Position numbers and translations under genes: made by a program
DNA from: Ilex aquifolium
Lineage: Eukaryota; Streptophyta; Magnoliopsida; Aquifoliales; Aquifoliaceae
Assembly (NCBI GenBank): GCA_951799425.1
Contig: OX637394.1
Coordinates: forward strand, 33,950,001 to 34,014,000
Direction of reading: 5' to 3'
DNA length: 64,000 nt
In this document: piece by piece, positions 10,656 through 22,995 of the stretch
Layout: each line of letters starts with the position of its first letter
Numbering within the stretch: position 1 is the stretch's first letter
Notes under the pieces: model-generated
Database searches by the model: none
What the model saw: the letters and a program-made list of their open reading frames with translations, nothing else
Told to the model about the DNA's origin: nothing

Positions 10656-12796
10656 TGTAACACCCCGCATTTTCTTTTATATATGCATATAGATATATAG
10701 ATATAGCAAATAATGGTTGTAAAGATGTGGATAGGGGTATTGAAGTGTGTTTGAACTTTGAAATTTTGAAAAGTAAAGATTTAAAATGTTAATGAAAATC
10801 ATAGTTGAAATTTAGTTTTAGTGAGTGAAAATATAAAATGTTAGGTCCTATAACTTGTATTAGATAGGTTTGGTGTATAAATATGTGTTTGAGAGGTTTG
10901 TGATGGATTTGGTTAGTTTTGGAATGGATTGGAAATGGAAAACAAAAGAAATAGGCAAAACTGGGTAAATGGTACCGGTACTGGGTACCGGTACTGAATG
11001 GTACCGGTACCCCGATTTCAGAAGGTTTTTGGTACCGGTACTACCGAAACCAGACTGTTTATTTTAAGTCGCGAACAAGCCGATTTTTCCTCCACTATAA
11101 ATACATTTTTGTCACATCCTTAGCCTTCATTACACCACTCCAAACCCTAGAAAACATAAGAGAGGAAGACAGAAAGAGAGAAACACAAGATCAAGAGAAA
11201 ACAAGAGATTGAAGGGTTGATTCAAGATCAAAGCCCTAATTTTTCCATGAACATTAAGGTAGGGGATTTCTTCTCTTTCTCTTACATTGATGTTAGGGTT
11301 AATAAACATGTATGTTTTGATTCTTAATGATATGTATTTGCTATGGCTCCATTGTTTCTTGGTTCTTTTGCAATTGTTAACATGTTTTACACAAGTTAGG
11401 GTTGAATACCCATGAAATCTCTTTTTGGTTTGAAAAACCCTAATTTTCAAGAGTGATGGGTTTTCCTCTTGAACTCTTCCTTTATTCTTGATTTCAAAAT
11501 CATAGTGTTTTGTGTTGAGTAATAAAATGATATTGTTGTGATCTCTTGCATTTTTCTTGGTTGGTTATTGAAAATGTCACATGTTTAATTTGGGGATTTT
11601 GAGATATACTTGTAAATGATGAAATTGGGTTTGGTATTGTATCTCTTATGAGTGTGGGAAGACCATGGGTGGCCTTTGACGAGATATCGTAGAGTGGATA
11701 GACGTGTTGCTTGCTCCGTGTGGGTTGGCATTTCTCCTACCACTCGTAGTGGGGTTAGTGCTTTGGTAAGACTAAACTGCTATTGCTCACGGGTGCCGTG
11801 TAAGAGGGTTAGTATACTAATGCCTAGGTTGGATATGTCACTGCCATTGGTGTGGCATACGCCCTTCCTAAAGGATGGATATCTTTGATAAGATTTGTGT
11901 GGGTGTGTGTGGGTTAGATATTACTCAATGTGTCGATTCATGGGGTTTGCCTTACATCATGTTTGAGATACATATACATAATGATGGATTGTTGTATTAT
12001 TGTGGAAAATGGTTTCCTACAAGGACTTGTGGGAGTATGGGATTCCACAAGGTCTTGGGGGAAAATGGTTTATATTTTGGAAAATGGATATGTATTGGAT
12101 TTTGGTTTCTTTTACTGTTTATGTAAATTACTGTTGCTACTTAAACTTGAGATCTATTTAAAATGTCCTGCTTTTCCTTCAAAATGTTATATATGCTATT
12201 TTTGAAAATGAGACCGGCCATTTTATATGTTTTTATAAACCTTGTTTGAGTTTGGGAAGATTTTGCTACAGAGCTTCGTGCTCATCCCCTACAATTAATA
12301 TTTTTCAGATTATGCTATAGAGGAGGAGCTTGGCGCTAATGAGCCGGGCATTGGGGAAGCCTCATTAGAGGGGTACCTGGATCCCGAGTGGGACATTTAG
12401 AGATGCCCCTTTTATTTTTGTACTAGACTAGGAACCAATATGTACAAACATTGTAAAGTCTAGATTCTTTTGAAATTCCGCTGCAATATATTCATGTAAT
12501 TCTTTTGGGTTGTAATGGCCTTAGTTTGGCTTATTCTTTTGGGATGATTGTTGTGGATAGTATATATGGTGAATGAAATATTTTGGATTTGATGGTTAGA
12601 TAGACCCGGTGTGGTCAATGTATTATAAATGTACAGGTTGTGAGTTTTGGGAGAGCTTCCCGTACGAAGGAGACTCTGCCCAAATTTTGTTAAAATTAAG
12701 AATGTTTCTTATTTTATGGATATATATTTAGTTGCTCTCATGACATGAATGGTTTCATAGTGTAATGTCGTCCAGGGTGTGTTTTGGGGTGTTACA
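10656..12796 (+). repeat. 3' LTR of the nested chromovirus-like element
   Basis: 2141 bp, nearly identical to 3939-6092. It has four GTACCGGTAC copies (10971-11041) against five in the 5' LTR, in a different order. TATA box CTATAAATAC is at 11095-11104. It is followed by target duplication AAGTA. Confidence 0.92.
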
Positions 12797-12801
12797 AAGT
12801 A

Positions 12802-13686
12802 TGGTTAGGTTAGAATTGTACACTTTGGTAGAATCTGACATATTCTCATCACTTTCAAACCAATGAGAATTCTTGTCTTGTGGCTAGTTTTGATTTGTGA
12901 ATTGGTGGATTATAATTTATATTAGAGTGCGCAACGAACTATTTGAGTAATGACTATAATGGTGAAGGTAAAAAGGTATCATGAGGAATTGCAAATGGAT
13001 GGGCAACCTAAGAGTTGATCCTCGAATATTGATTTATGTGGTAGTGTGCTGTTGTGAATTGAAGTTATTGTAGATTTCAAAGATTATGAATTCTATTGGC
13101 TAGTGAGAGACAAAGTCATTAAGAATGTTGTATCCATTTCAGGAATCGAGATAAACCTTACTGTAATGTCATTAGTAAGTTTTGTGTTATACCATAATGT
13201 TAGTGTAGGAAAGATGAGTAACCCTATTAGCAGAATTGCAATTTGAGTTATTTTGATATGCTTATGGATAATCTGCATGTAAAAAGCAAATATGAGGTTT
13301 ATTGAAATGATTGGTGAAATTCAAAAGTGAAATGATTGGTGAAATTCAAAAGAGAATTGATATTTGATGATTAGACAATTAAGTATTATGATTTAGTAGT
13401 TATGCATGATGAGAAATTAGTTAGAACAACCGTATACAATTATTGAGAATAGAGGTGATAAATGAATTCTAGTGAAGAAATGTAATCTTGAGGACTTTAA
13501 GTAACTACAATGATGTTATAAGTGAAAAATGTGGATATCAAAATTTCGAATATGATATTTTATTCTGATATAGAATTTGATGCTTAAGGGACTAATATAC
13601 GATGAGAACTTGTGGTAAATTAGAATTTGATAGACTAACTCGACGATTAAGTTTCGAGGACGAAACTTTCTTTAAGGGGGGTGGAT
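12802..13686 (+). mobile_element. Older Ty3/gypsy element, 3' internal part
   Basis: This segment continues the element interrupted at 3938. It contains AGAGTGCGCAACGAACTA, also found (as GCAGCGAACTA) at 10050-10068 in the younger element. It ends with TTTCGAGGACGAAACTTTCT and a polypurine tract at 13672-13686. No coding domain is recognisable. A short direct repeat of GAAATGATTGGTGAAATTC occurs near 13300-13350. Confidence 0.7.
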
Positions 13687-16342
13687 TGTAACACCCCGCA
13701 TTTTCTTTTATATATGTATATAGATATATAGTAAATAATTGTTGTAAAAATGTGGATATGTGGAGTGATGGTAGGAATAAAAACAAAAACTAGAGATACA
13801 AATTGATTGGGAAGTTAAGTTTCGAAGGTGTAAACTTGAGAACAGGGATTATAGAAGTTTCTAAATATTTTTAGGTCAAAATAAGTTCTCCATTGAATCT
13901 GGAAGGTCGAAAAAGATTGGGAGAGGTAATGTGGAGTGTATTGGAAGCTAGGAAGTATTCCGGAGTAAAAACACACTTAGAGAGAATTTGGGTAAAAAGG
14001 AGTTGGGACACCTTCTAGTATTTAAGTCATAACTTTTTATCCTGACGACCAATTGATCCTAAATTTTGACAGTAGATAGTAGACATCTAGGGCTACAAAA
14101 GTGTATCTCATGAAAATTTTCCAAATCAATCTCTAAATAGGTCAAAACGTCACTGGAAGTTTCAGCAAAAACAGGAATTCCGTTCGAACGTGAATCGACG
14201 TTCGAACGTGAATCGACGTTCGAACGTGAATAAACGTTCGAACGAAAGTGCGTTCCAGTACTCGTCTGATGGAAAAACAAAAGTACTGGGAGTGACGAAC
14301 GTTCGAACGCCAATGACGTTCGAACGTGACTTGCGAATTCTGGGTTTTAGAATCGCGCACATGAGACCATTTCTCACCCTATAAATACATAAGGACGCCT
14401 CCATTAGTCCCATTTCAACATTTCAAACCCTAGGAAGACTTAGAGAGGAGGAAAGAAGGGGAAAACACAAGATCAAATGAGGATTTGCACCTTGAAGAAG
14501 ATCAAAACTTCAAGTTTTCAAGAACACATAGGAAGAAGAAAGGTAGGGGTTTTCTTCCATTCTTTTACATTGAGGCTAGGTTTATTTATATGTATTTCTT
14601 AACTCTAAATGTTATAACTATGCTATCAAATCCTTAATTCTTGCTATTCTTGCAACTCATGCCATGGGGAAAATAATGTGATTGTTGGGTAACCCTTAAA
14701 TCTCCTTACTTGCTATCAAACCCTAGTCTTCAAGGGAAATGTGTTTTTCTCTTGACTTCTCCTTTGTTATTGATTTCAATACATGATTGTTCCTTTATTT
14801 TGAGTTCTAAGCTTGATATTCAATACTTAATATTCGTTATTCTTGGTTCCAAGACTTGAGTGTTCTTTTGGTCTTGATTTCTAAGCTTCATAATCATTTG
14901 TCCTTGATTTCACACCTTGATAGTCGTTTGTTATTTATTTCCATTCATGATTGTTCCGTTAAATCTTAATTTCTCCTTTGTCCATGATTTTCAAGCTTGG
15001 TGCGCCTTTATTCTTTATACTCCAAGTTTAATATTCATTTGTAATGATTCCAAAGCTTGATTACTCATAGGTTCTTGATTTCAAAACTTTAGTGTTTCAT
15101 ATTGAACAACAAAATGGTATTTATGATGATCACTTGTACATTTTCTTATATTGCTCTTTGTACAACTACTTGAGAAAATTGGGGGTTTATGGAATTGTTT
15201 GTTAATGGAGGAAATTGTGGATATCGTATTTCTTGTTTGGTTGTTTGGAGGAACATGAGTGAGAGGTTCCTTGTAAGGATGCTCATTCCTTCTCAGGAGG
15301 TTCCTTATAAGGATGCTTGAGAATTGGGGACTTGTGTAAGTGTTGGTTAGGTGAGATATTTGTTGGTATTTTATCTCTTGGGTGGTTGTACGGCACGAAC
15401 ATGGATTACTATTGACCGGGTATCATGTAGTGGGTAGACGTCTTCGTATGCCACGCGGGTATGAACTTTTCCTACCACATGGAGTGGGTAGACGTCGTTG
15501 TACGCCGTGTGGGTATGAACTTTTCCTATCACTAATGATCACAGAGTAGTAACGTGGGTTGTGTCGGACATACAGTGTGGGTTATTGTGCATTGTACCAG
15601 AAATGGTTTCAACAAGAGTTTCCGGAAGTATGGGATTCCGCGAAAACTTGTTGGAAACGGTTTACAGTAGAATGGATTATCTATTGTATATTGGTTATTG
15701 TTCACTCTACCATAGACGGTTTCTACAAGAGTCTTGGGAAGTATGGGATTCTGCGAGAACTTGTGGAAACAGTGTATGGTGGATTGGATTATATTTGGAT
15801 ATAGTTTGTTAACTGTATAGTGGTCCCACTTATTCATTCAATTACTGTTGTTCCTTAAACCTGAGATCTATTTAAATGTCCTGGTTTTACTTCAAAAGTT
15901 ATATATGATATTTGTGAAATGAGACCGACTTGTTTTACATGTTTTCTAAACCTTGTTTGAGTTTGGGAGGATTTTCCTACAGAGCTTAGTGCTCACCCCC
16001 TACAAACCAACACATTTTTCAGGTGATGTTGTAGAAGAGGATCGGTTAGAAGACGAGTAGGGGGATCCGGAGGGGGATATCTCGACGGTCCTTCTTTGTA
16101 CTAGATTGAAGGGTTATTTTGGGGATCATGTAAAATATAATCTTTTGTTATTCCGCTGCTAAGTGTAATTTAATTCTTTTGGGATGTAATTGCCATGATT
16201 TGGCTTATTCTTTTGGGATAATGCTATGGACATGATATCTGATGAATGAAATTTCTTTATTGAGGGAATTTATTTAGTCGCTCTCATGTTGTGAATGGTC
16301 TTAGATAGTAATGCCGTCCAGGGTGGATTTTGGGGCGTTACA
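13687..16342 (+). repeat. 3' LTR of the older Ty3/gypsy element
   Basis: 2656 bp from TGTAACACCCCGC to GGCGTTACA, related to the LTRs at 3939 and 10656 but clearly diverged. At 14181-14327 it carries about six copies of a CGTTCGAACG palindrome in place of GTACCGGTAC. TATA box CTATAAATAC is at 14379-14388. The middle (14577-15185) is a degenerate TTGATTTC-rich repeat, also found at 8822-9975. Its partner 5' LTR lies left of the window. Confidence 0.85.
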
Positions 16343-16862
16343 ATTATGCTTGAGAGCCTATAGATATATCAAATACAATGCACATCATGTTTTTCCCCTT
16401 AGTTGGTGTTCACAAGTAAAAAATAAACAAAGAAAATAGGTGACTTTATGTCAAGTTTGTGTATGTACTCCCCCTGAGTATTTGAAGAAATTACCCTTTA
16501 CTCAATTCTCATGCACCTAATCCAAGCTAGCAAATAAAAATTTCTCCAAAATTATCCAAAAATTCTCCCCTTTTTTATCACAAAGTGTCAAATCAATGAC
16601 ATATTATAACATGTAAGGTAAAACAATGTATAATAAAGAGATATCAAGACAATTCAACTAGCAAGAATAGACATGTGGAATAAAGAAAAGGATAGTGATG
16701 ACATTGAACTCAAAGTCTAAATGATAAACCATATGACAAAGAGTGTGTCACAACAAAAGAAAAATCAACAAGAAAAAATAGAGTACTTTAATATAAGACC
16801 ATAAATGAATACAACTCTCATATGTCTCATATGGTAGTATACTAAGTCGTTTAACAGCTCAA
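16343..16862. other. Gene-free stretch
   Basis: AT-rich sequence with no convincing frame. The reverse strand contains AAAAAAGGGGAGAATTT near 16555-16575, which resembles a retrotransposon polypurine region, but no LTR can be delimited. Confidence 0.4.
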
Positions 16863-18170
16863 GTGGCTATACCATCTTTACCATCATCACCATCACCTGG
16901 CGCTCCCTCAAGCTCATCCTCATCAATGAGTCCAGCATCGACCTCAATCTCGAGAACTCTGGTCATTCTCAATCTCGAGAACTCTGGTCTTCTTATCTCC
17001 TGATGCATCGACCTCTGGTCATTCTCAATCTCGAGAACTCTCTCATCAAGAGAATTAAGTTTGAGAGCATTAAGATTATTCTGCTCATTAACACTGTTCT
17101 ATAAATGGCCTATCTCATGTATAAGAGCAATCTATTAACCAAGGGACGATGTGAGTGCAACCCTGTGTGGTGTAGCACATGAAGTGTTAGCATGTGTATG
17201 CATTTGTGGTGGTGCACTAGTCAATGGCCCTAGTTCAAAGGGGTGAACAGGTGCCTCAGGCTCTACATCCTCTGCCTCTGGCTAAACCTCCGTGGGATCA
17301 AACATATAACATGTGTGTCTCACTCTGTCGCAAGAAATCCTTCCCAAGAGGTTTCGGTGGTTTCTTCCTCTAATCGTATCTAGTGTTGTAACACCCTTAC
17401 CCAAATAAATCTAGGTGATCAATGAACCAAATGGAAACCATTGCTCACTCTACCCTCATCGTAGGCTCTCCAAATGACCTAAAATATAACTAATGGAAAA
17501 TCAATATCCAAACTCGTCCCAATGGCATGTAAAGGTTAGGCTTGTAGGGTAGGAAATGTGGATACATGGGTCTTCAAATTGATGTTATAATTTATGATCA
17601 AATTGATCATCCGATACTTTCTCGTCAAATCTATTTGAAACCACTTCTATTGGTTCCAACCACTAGGATAAGGAGCTCCATATAGCTTGAAAGAAACATC
17701 GCTAAGACTAGATGCCTCACTATCATGTCGATGATGATAAGCATCATGTGGGACCCTAGGTAAGTGTAGGGTGGTGGTAATCAAGTCAGCGGAGAATTCA
17801 AACAACTCACCATGGACATATGTCATGAAATGTTGTTTATCAATAGTAGTGTTCCTAATGCGTGCATAAAACTCCCTAACTATGGTCTCATTCGCAGTCT
17901 CAGGGCCACGAATAGCTCAATCCACTCTTTTGACTTAAAATTCAAAGGGGTAGCAGTGTTACTTACCTTAGTGAAATTTACCCCTCGTTCCACCATAACC
18001 AAACGTCTAGCAAACTGTCTTCTGTAAAGATCACGATAATGGGGATCCTGAAACCTACTCCTCTCATTAAAGCTTCATACCCAAGCTCTCTATTCAGCTC
18101 TTCGTGGTATTTTCCAAAAATAATTGGTGAAAAGGTACAAATGCAAGTGAATGAATTATAATGCATGGAA
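16863..18170 (-). pseudogene. Decayed transposon-type coding region, minus strand
   Basis: On the minus strand, a frame from about 18070 reads RFQDPHYRDLYRRQFARR followed by an ERGV-like turn, then many stops. This resembles the plant transposon-associated domain found in large Ty3/gypsy-linked proteins (PF20167 type). That identity rests on the look of the RF..P.....Y......R....ERG pattern only. Downstream, about 16900-17050, the minus strand encodes an acidic tail with GDGDDGKDG. The function is unknown and the copy is dead. A direct duplication of part of it lies at 18529-18800. Confidence 0.35.
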
Positions 18171-18528
18171 TTACCTTGGGTATGGAGGAACTAGAGGGGA
18201 CTAGTGAATAAAGTTAAGCTTGTCCAGGTCTGTGCAAACCACTCGAGCGATTAGGGCGATCACTCAAGTGGTCCCTAAAGCAATTGACCTTTTGTATCCT
18301 TCTTCAAATTCATCTACTTTCTATACCACATTTCTTTCCCAATCACTCACTCGAGCCTCAAATAACATGCATGGGTGTACGTACAACCTCAAGCACAAAT
18401 ATATGTATATGTATGGATGAAATTAGGATCAAAAATTTATGATGCAATTTTCAATTTTAACAATTAAAATGCAAAATGTCATTAATCAAAAAATCACGAG
18501 TGTCACCTTAGCTTGAAACCTCTCAGGT

Positions 18529-18800
18529 GTCTCAGGCTCCATGTCCTCTATCTCGACTTCCATGGGAGCAAACATATAACCTGCATGTGTCTCTCTCTGT
18601 CGCAATGACTCCTTTCCAAGGAGTTTCTTTGGTTTCTTCCTCTGATCACCCTCTCGACTCGAAATTCAAAGGGATAATTCCATCATGATCGGACGTCTAG
18701 CAAACTGTCTTCTGTAAAGATCACGGTAATGGGGATCCTGGAATTTACTCCTCTCGTAAAAAATACAAACCCGAGCTCTCTTCTTGGCTCTTAGTGGCAT
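18529..18800 (-). repeat. Partial duplication of the 17253-18090 sequence
   Basis: 18529-18650 matches 17253-17385, sharing GTTTC and GGTTTCTTCCTCT context. 18670-18800 matches 17990-18110, sharing ACGTCTAGCAAACTGTCTTC. The two blocks are closer together here because the intervening segment is missing. Confidence 0.6.
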
Positions 18801-20769
18801 TTTCAAAAAATAAACGATGAAAAGGTGCAAATGCAAGTGAATATCACAGATCTAAAGTCAGATCACACCTAAAATCACTTTAGAGTGAGTTATGATATGT
18901 GGAATAGCCTTGGGTACGAAGGAAATAAAGTGTGCTCGTGAGTAAAGTGAGAAGGAAGTGAGAAATGAAGTTGAAAAGGTAATTTTAAGTCTGTCCGAAC
19001 AAGAACCTGCGCCGAGTGCTTGAGCGGTCCAAAAAACAATTGCCCTCCTACTTCAGGCTTCAGATTCAGCTGTTTTCTATAGCACTTTTCTTTCCTAATT
19101 GCTGACTTGAGCCTCAAATGACATGCATAGGTGTATGTACAACCTAAATGCAACTATATGCATGGATGAAATAGGAATTAAAATGTATGATGCAATTTTT
19201 AATTTAAACAATAAAATAAAAAATATTAGCAATCATGAAAATCACACATATTCTCAATATAGCATATTCATCCCTATTTCATCATCAAGTACATTACTCT
19301 AAGGCATATTAATGAATGTAGAACTTAATCTTCATGCATCATGGAGCAATATCCTTTCACTTAGTTCAATTTCATTCATACATTTTTTTTTTTTTGATCA
19401 AACATTCATACATATTTGAATATTGCATATTTGATCAATTCAAATATGACGTATGTGAAACCAAACTCCAACACTATTAGGAATCCGTCAAGATTAATGG
19501 ATTGAAAGGCTCTACATGACTTCCTAATGCATTGTCTATAAGTGAATATATGACCATTTAGTGAGTGTTCTAAATGCATATTTTCTATTCTTTTTAAACA
19601 CCCCCTTATTGTTACATCCCTTCTACTCATATGGCTTTAATTAGCACAAATTCCTAATCATTCATTACTTTGTTATGTTGCCACTTGAACCAAAAAAAAA
19701 ACTGTGGTTCTTTTCATTGGCAAAATACAATTGAGCTTTTGCACAAAAAACATTTTTAAAAATAATTTCCAATCTAACGCTTCTATGAAAATAATTTATG
19801 TTCTAATAAGTTGAAAATATGGTATCTCGAGAAAGTTTTTTGTCCTGCAACACCCAAAATTTCTTGCAAACAGCCACTTTCATTTTTCGCAAATTATGCG
19901 GGGAAATTTTTTTTCATGAGAAACTTATCTTGTTTCCTGTTTTGCCCACTTAACATGTTACCCATTTCAGCAAGAGAAGTGAGAAGAATTTAGATATTTT
20001 GCTCACAACAAAATAAAAAGAAATAAATATTTTTGTTACAAATGTTACGTTTTTTTAAGCAATTGAACTAGAGTTGTAAATGAGTATTATTCGTGCTATG
20101 TTTAAATAGTATTGTGTTAAAATTTGTCTAACTTACACATGTCTATGTGTTCGATTAATATTAAAGGATAATTTAGTACTTACATAATTTTTTTTATATT
20201 TTTCTAGCAAACTTTTCATTCTAATCAAACACATACAAAAAAATAATTTTTTTTTTTCATTTCTTTTCTTTCACTTCACTTTCTACCGTTTTCACTTTCC
20301 ATCATCAATTTCTTTTTAATCAAACAGGGCTTAAGTATATTTTGAAAGTGGGTATACACCCTCTCCCGCTAAACAATTTTTTTATTCAATGCTAAATAAT
20401 AGGTGTTTGATACTCAAACGACTTGTTGAATGTTACTCAACCTTAAATTGAAAGCAAGGGAGTTCTCCTTGATAAAATTTTGAGCAATGCTACATGAAAC
20501 TTATTTAGTGACTTTATTTGGTGACCTTATCATTTTTTGTCATTAGATTAACAGTTGACTCCACTATTAGTTGGGACCCACTGTCAATTGAATGGTTATG
20601 ATCCATCATATCACTAAATAAAGTCACAAAATTATGTATAAACATTTTCCTAAAACTTTTGGTTACTTTGGGAATGGCACTTGTTTGTAATATATATATA
20701 TACTAATTATTGCATGTGTCTGAAGGTACAAAGTAATAAAAAATGGTAAACAATAAACATATTTGTATT
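18801..20769. other. Intergenic AT-rich DNA with MITE-like end
   Basis: No gene is visible. Around 20180-20335 the reverse strand begins AAGCCCTGTTTGATTAAAAA and is followed by poly-purine runs, a look common to the ends of plant hAT-like MITEs, but I could not find a matching second end or target duplication. Confidence 0.35.
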
Positions 20770-20938
20770 TGTTAAGTTTAGATGATTAACACAATATTAG
20801 AGAGAAACAGAGAGAGGTTAAAACTTAACCTAGCTCTCATACATCACTTGTATTTATAGTTAACTCACACTAATAAGAATTACACATACACCCTCTTACT
20901 ATAGACAATTTACACATACTACTCTAATACTCTTAACA
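20770..20938 (-). repeat. 3' LTR of the copia element
   Basis: 169 bp, TGTTAAG...CTTAACA. On the minus strand GTTAACTATAAATACAAG is the likely TATA region. Identical to 25101-25269 by eye. Confidence 0.95.
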
Positions 20939-20945
20939 CTCCCCC

Positions 20946-21779
20946 TCAAGCTGGACTATATATATCATGTAATCCAAACTTGGAACAAATCGCTGTAAGA
21001 CGTGTACGACTCAATGCTTTGGTAAACATATCTGCAAGCTGATCTTTAGATTTCACAAATGGAGTTGTAATCTCTCCAGCTACTATCTTGTCCCGAATAA
21101 AGTGACAATCAACCTCAATATGTTTGGTTCTCTCGTGAAACACCGGATTGGCAGCGATATGGATAGTTGTCTGGTTGTCACAGAACAACTGTAAAGGATG
21201 TTGAATTGGAAGCCCAATTTCCTCGAGGAAGTGTAGTAGCCAAGTCAACTCACTCGTCGTATGCGTCATTGCCCTATACTCAGCCTCAGCACTGGATCTC
21301 GCTACCACGGATTGTTTCTTACTTTTCCATGAGACAACGTTACCTCCTAAGAAAGTACAATAACCAGTGGTTGATCTCCGATCAGAAGGAGAGCCAGCCC
21401 AATCAGCATCTGAGAAACATTCCACTCTAAGATGTCCATTAGCTCGATATAACAATCCAAGTCCAGGAGCTCGTTTGAGATATCGCAGAATACGAGTAAC
21501 TGCCTCCCAATGTGGTACTCTAGGACACCCCATGAACTGACTTACTATACTGACTGCATAGGAAATATCCGGTCGAGTAATAGTCAGATAATTGAGCTTC
21601 CCAACCAATCTGCGATACCGACCCGAATTTCCAAACAGTGCACCATCATCCATCAATAGTTTTTGATTCGGATCCATAGGAACATCAATCGGTCTGCCAC
21701 CCAGTAAACCTGCTTCCTCTAGCATGTCAAGTACATATTTCCTCTGCGATAAACAAATACCCTGTTTAGATCGAGCCAC
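20946..21779 (-). pseudogene. Copia RT C-terminal part and RNase H
   Basis: The 277-residue frame starts at SKQGICLSQRKYVLDMLEEA, which in copia RT follows the palm domain. It continues through VGKLNYLTITRPDISYAVS and HWEAVTRILRYLK. RNase H follows with FSDADWAGSPSDRRSTTGY (first catalytic Asp), ARSSAEAEYRAM (Glu) and LFCDNQTTIHIA (Asp), then HERTKHIEVDCHFIRDK and KDQLADMFTKAL. RNase H looks complete and would degrade the RNA strand during reverse transcription. The segment just upstream is damaged: the palm YVDD and about forty residues after it are missing, so the enzyme as a whole is inactive. It ends next to the polypurine tract. Confidence 0.9.
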
Positions 21780-22062
21780 TTTCTACATAGACCACCAATA
21801 GAACATATACAGCATCCGTCTGTCTATGAAACACAGAATGGTCTGTTTGACATCGAAGAAGACCAAACTCTAAAACTGCATCTGAAAACTTACCAAACCA
21901 TGCCCTCGATGACTACTTCAAACCATACAAAGATTTCTTTAGCCGACATACACTCTTACCATACTCCCCCTGAGCAGTAAACCCAGGTGGCTGCTCCATG
22001 TATACCTCTTCAACCAAGTCACCATGTAGGAAGGCATTCTTGACGTCTAACTGAAACAAGGG
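21780..22062 (-). pseudogene. Copia RT palm region, broken
   Basis: The minus strand continues RT from the frame above: [20 protein letters not shown], then EQPPGF and KSLYGLK. There is a stop in place of Trp before PLF and another in place of Gln after KSLYGLK. The sequence reaches VVYV, where YVDD is expected, then jumps directly to GTGGCTCGATCTAAACAGGG, which belongs about forty codons further on. The catalytic aspartates of the palm are therefore deleted. Confidence 0.85.
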
Positions 22063-22995
22063 TCAATCAAGATTAGCAGCTAAAGAAATCAAGATACGAA
22101 CAGAGGAAATTTTGGCAACAGGAGAGAAAGTCTCCTCATAATCAACACCATAAGTCTGAGTAAAGCCCTTCGCAACAAGCCGGGCTTTGAGACGCTCCAC
22201 AGAACCATCCGGATGAAATTTAACAGTATACACCCAACGACAACCAATAGTTCGTTTACCGGGAGGTAAAGGAACGAGATCCCAAGTCCCATTATGATGT
22301 AAGGCATCCATCTCATCCTCCATAGCTTTCCTCCAACCCGGATCAGATAATGCATCCTGTAAACGCTTAGGAATAGATATAGTAGATAATTGAGAGGTAA
22401 AACAAGAGAAGACAGGAGACAAAGCATCATATGAAACAAAATGAGCAATGGGATGATTAGTAACACACGAACGAGTACCTTTTCGAAGAGCAATAGGTAG
22501 AGAGTCTAAATTATCTGATGGACCAGGATCAGCAGACGGCAAGGAAGACGGTACGGGCACCTCAGTCGATGGTCGAGGACGACGAGAGTATACACGAAGA
22601 GATAAAGTAGATGGTAACACAGTGGGCAGCGGAATATCTGAAGATGAGGGAAGAGATGGTGATATAAGAGATGACCCAAAGTCCAGATCCATAGGCTGAG
22701 AAGGTGCTGGAAAATATGGAACAGATTCCTCAAATGTGACATCAGCACTAATAAAGTATCGTCGCAGAGAAGGACTATAGCAACGATACCCCTTCTGTGT
22801 GCAGGAATAACCAATAAATACACATTTGGTAGCTCGAGGGTCAAGTTTATCAAACCCAGGACCCAAATTGTGAACATAACAGACACATCCAAAAACCTTA
22901 GGTGGTAAGGAAAATAAGGGCGTACCAGGAAAAAGGACAGAATATGGACTTTGTCCATTTAACACAGAGGATGGCATACGGTTAATAGGTGACAA
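22063..22995 (-). pseudogene. Copia integrase C-terminus, linker and RT N-terminus
   Basis: The 310-residue frame begins in the integrase tail (NRMPSSVLNGQSPYSVLFPG, then KVFGCVCYVHNLGPGFDKL and CVFIGYSCTQKGYRCYSP). A Ser/Pro-rich linker of about 100 residues follows. RT starts near residue 215: DPGWRKAMEDEMDALHHNGT, DLVPLPPGKRTIGCRWVYTV, RLKARLVAKGFTQTYGVDY and FSPVAKISSVRILISLAANLD, ending at a stop that replaces Trp. It overlaps the preceding frame by 37 bp out of phase, a frameshift inside one original polyprotein. In the intact family this region binds DNA ends and primes cDNA synthesis. Confidence 0.9.

Larger units (their letters stand above)
3939..12796 (+). mobile_element. Ty3/gypsy chromovirus-like element, complete ends, non-autonomous
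   Basis: The 8.86-kb element is bounded by two long similar LTRs (3939-6092 and 10656-12796) that start TGTAACACCCCGC and end GGTGTTACA. The 5-bp target duplication AAGTA is exact at 3934-3938 and 12797-12801. A primer binding site follows the 5' LTR and a polypurine tract precedes the 3' LTR. The internal region is only about 4.56 kb, and 1.87 kb of that is an inserted solo LTR. It carries a gag/protease piece, an LTR-derived segment and an integrase tail with chromodomain. Reverse transcriptase, RNase H and the integrase core are missing. It must have been copied by proteins supplied by a relative. It is nested in the older element at 1597-16342. Confidence 0.93.

Noticed and set aside
14142-14413. 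ORFs with repeated FERRFTFER
   Set aside because: They are translations of the CGTTCGAACG palindrome array in an LTR.
22089-22958. Leu-rich ORFs overlapping the copia pol
   Set aside because: Out-of-frame shadows of the integrase/RT coding sequence.
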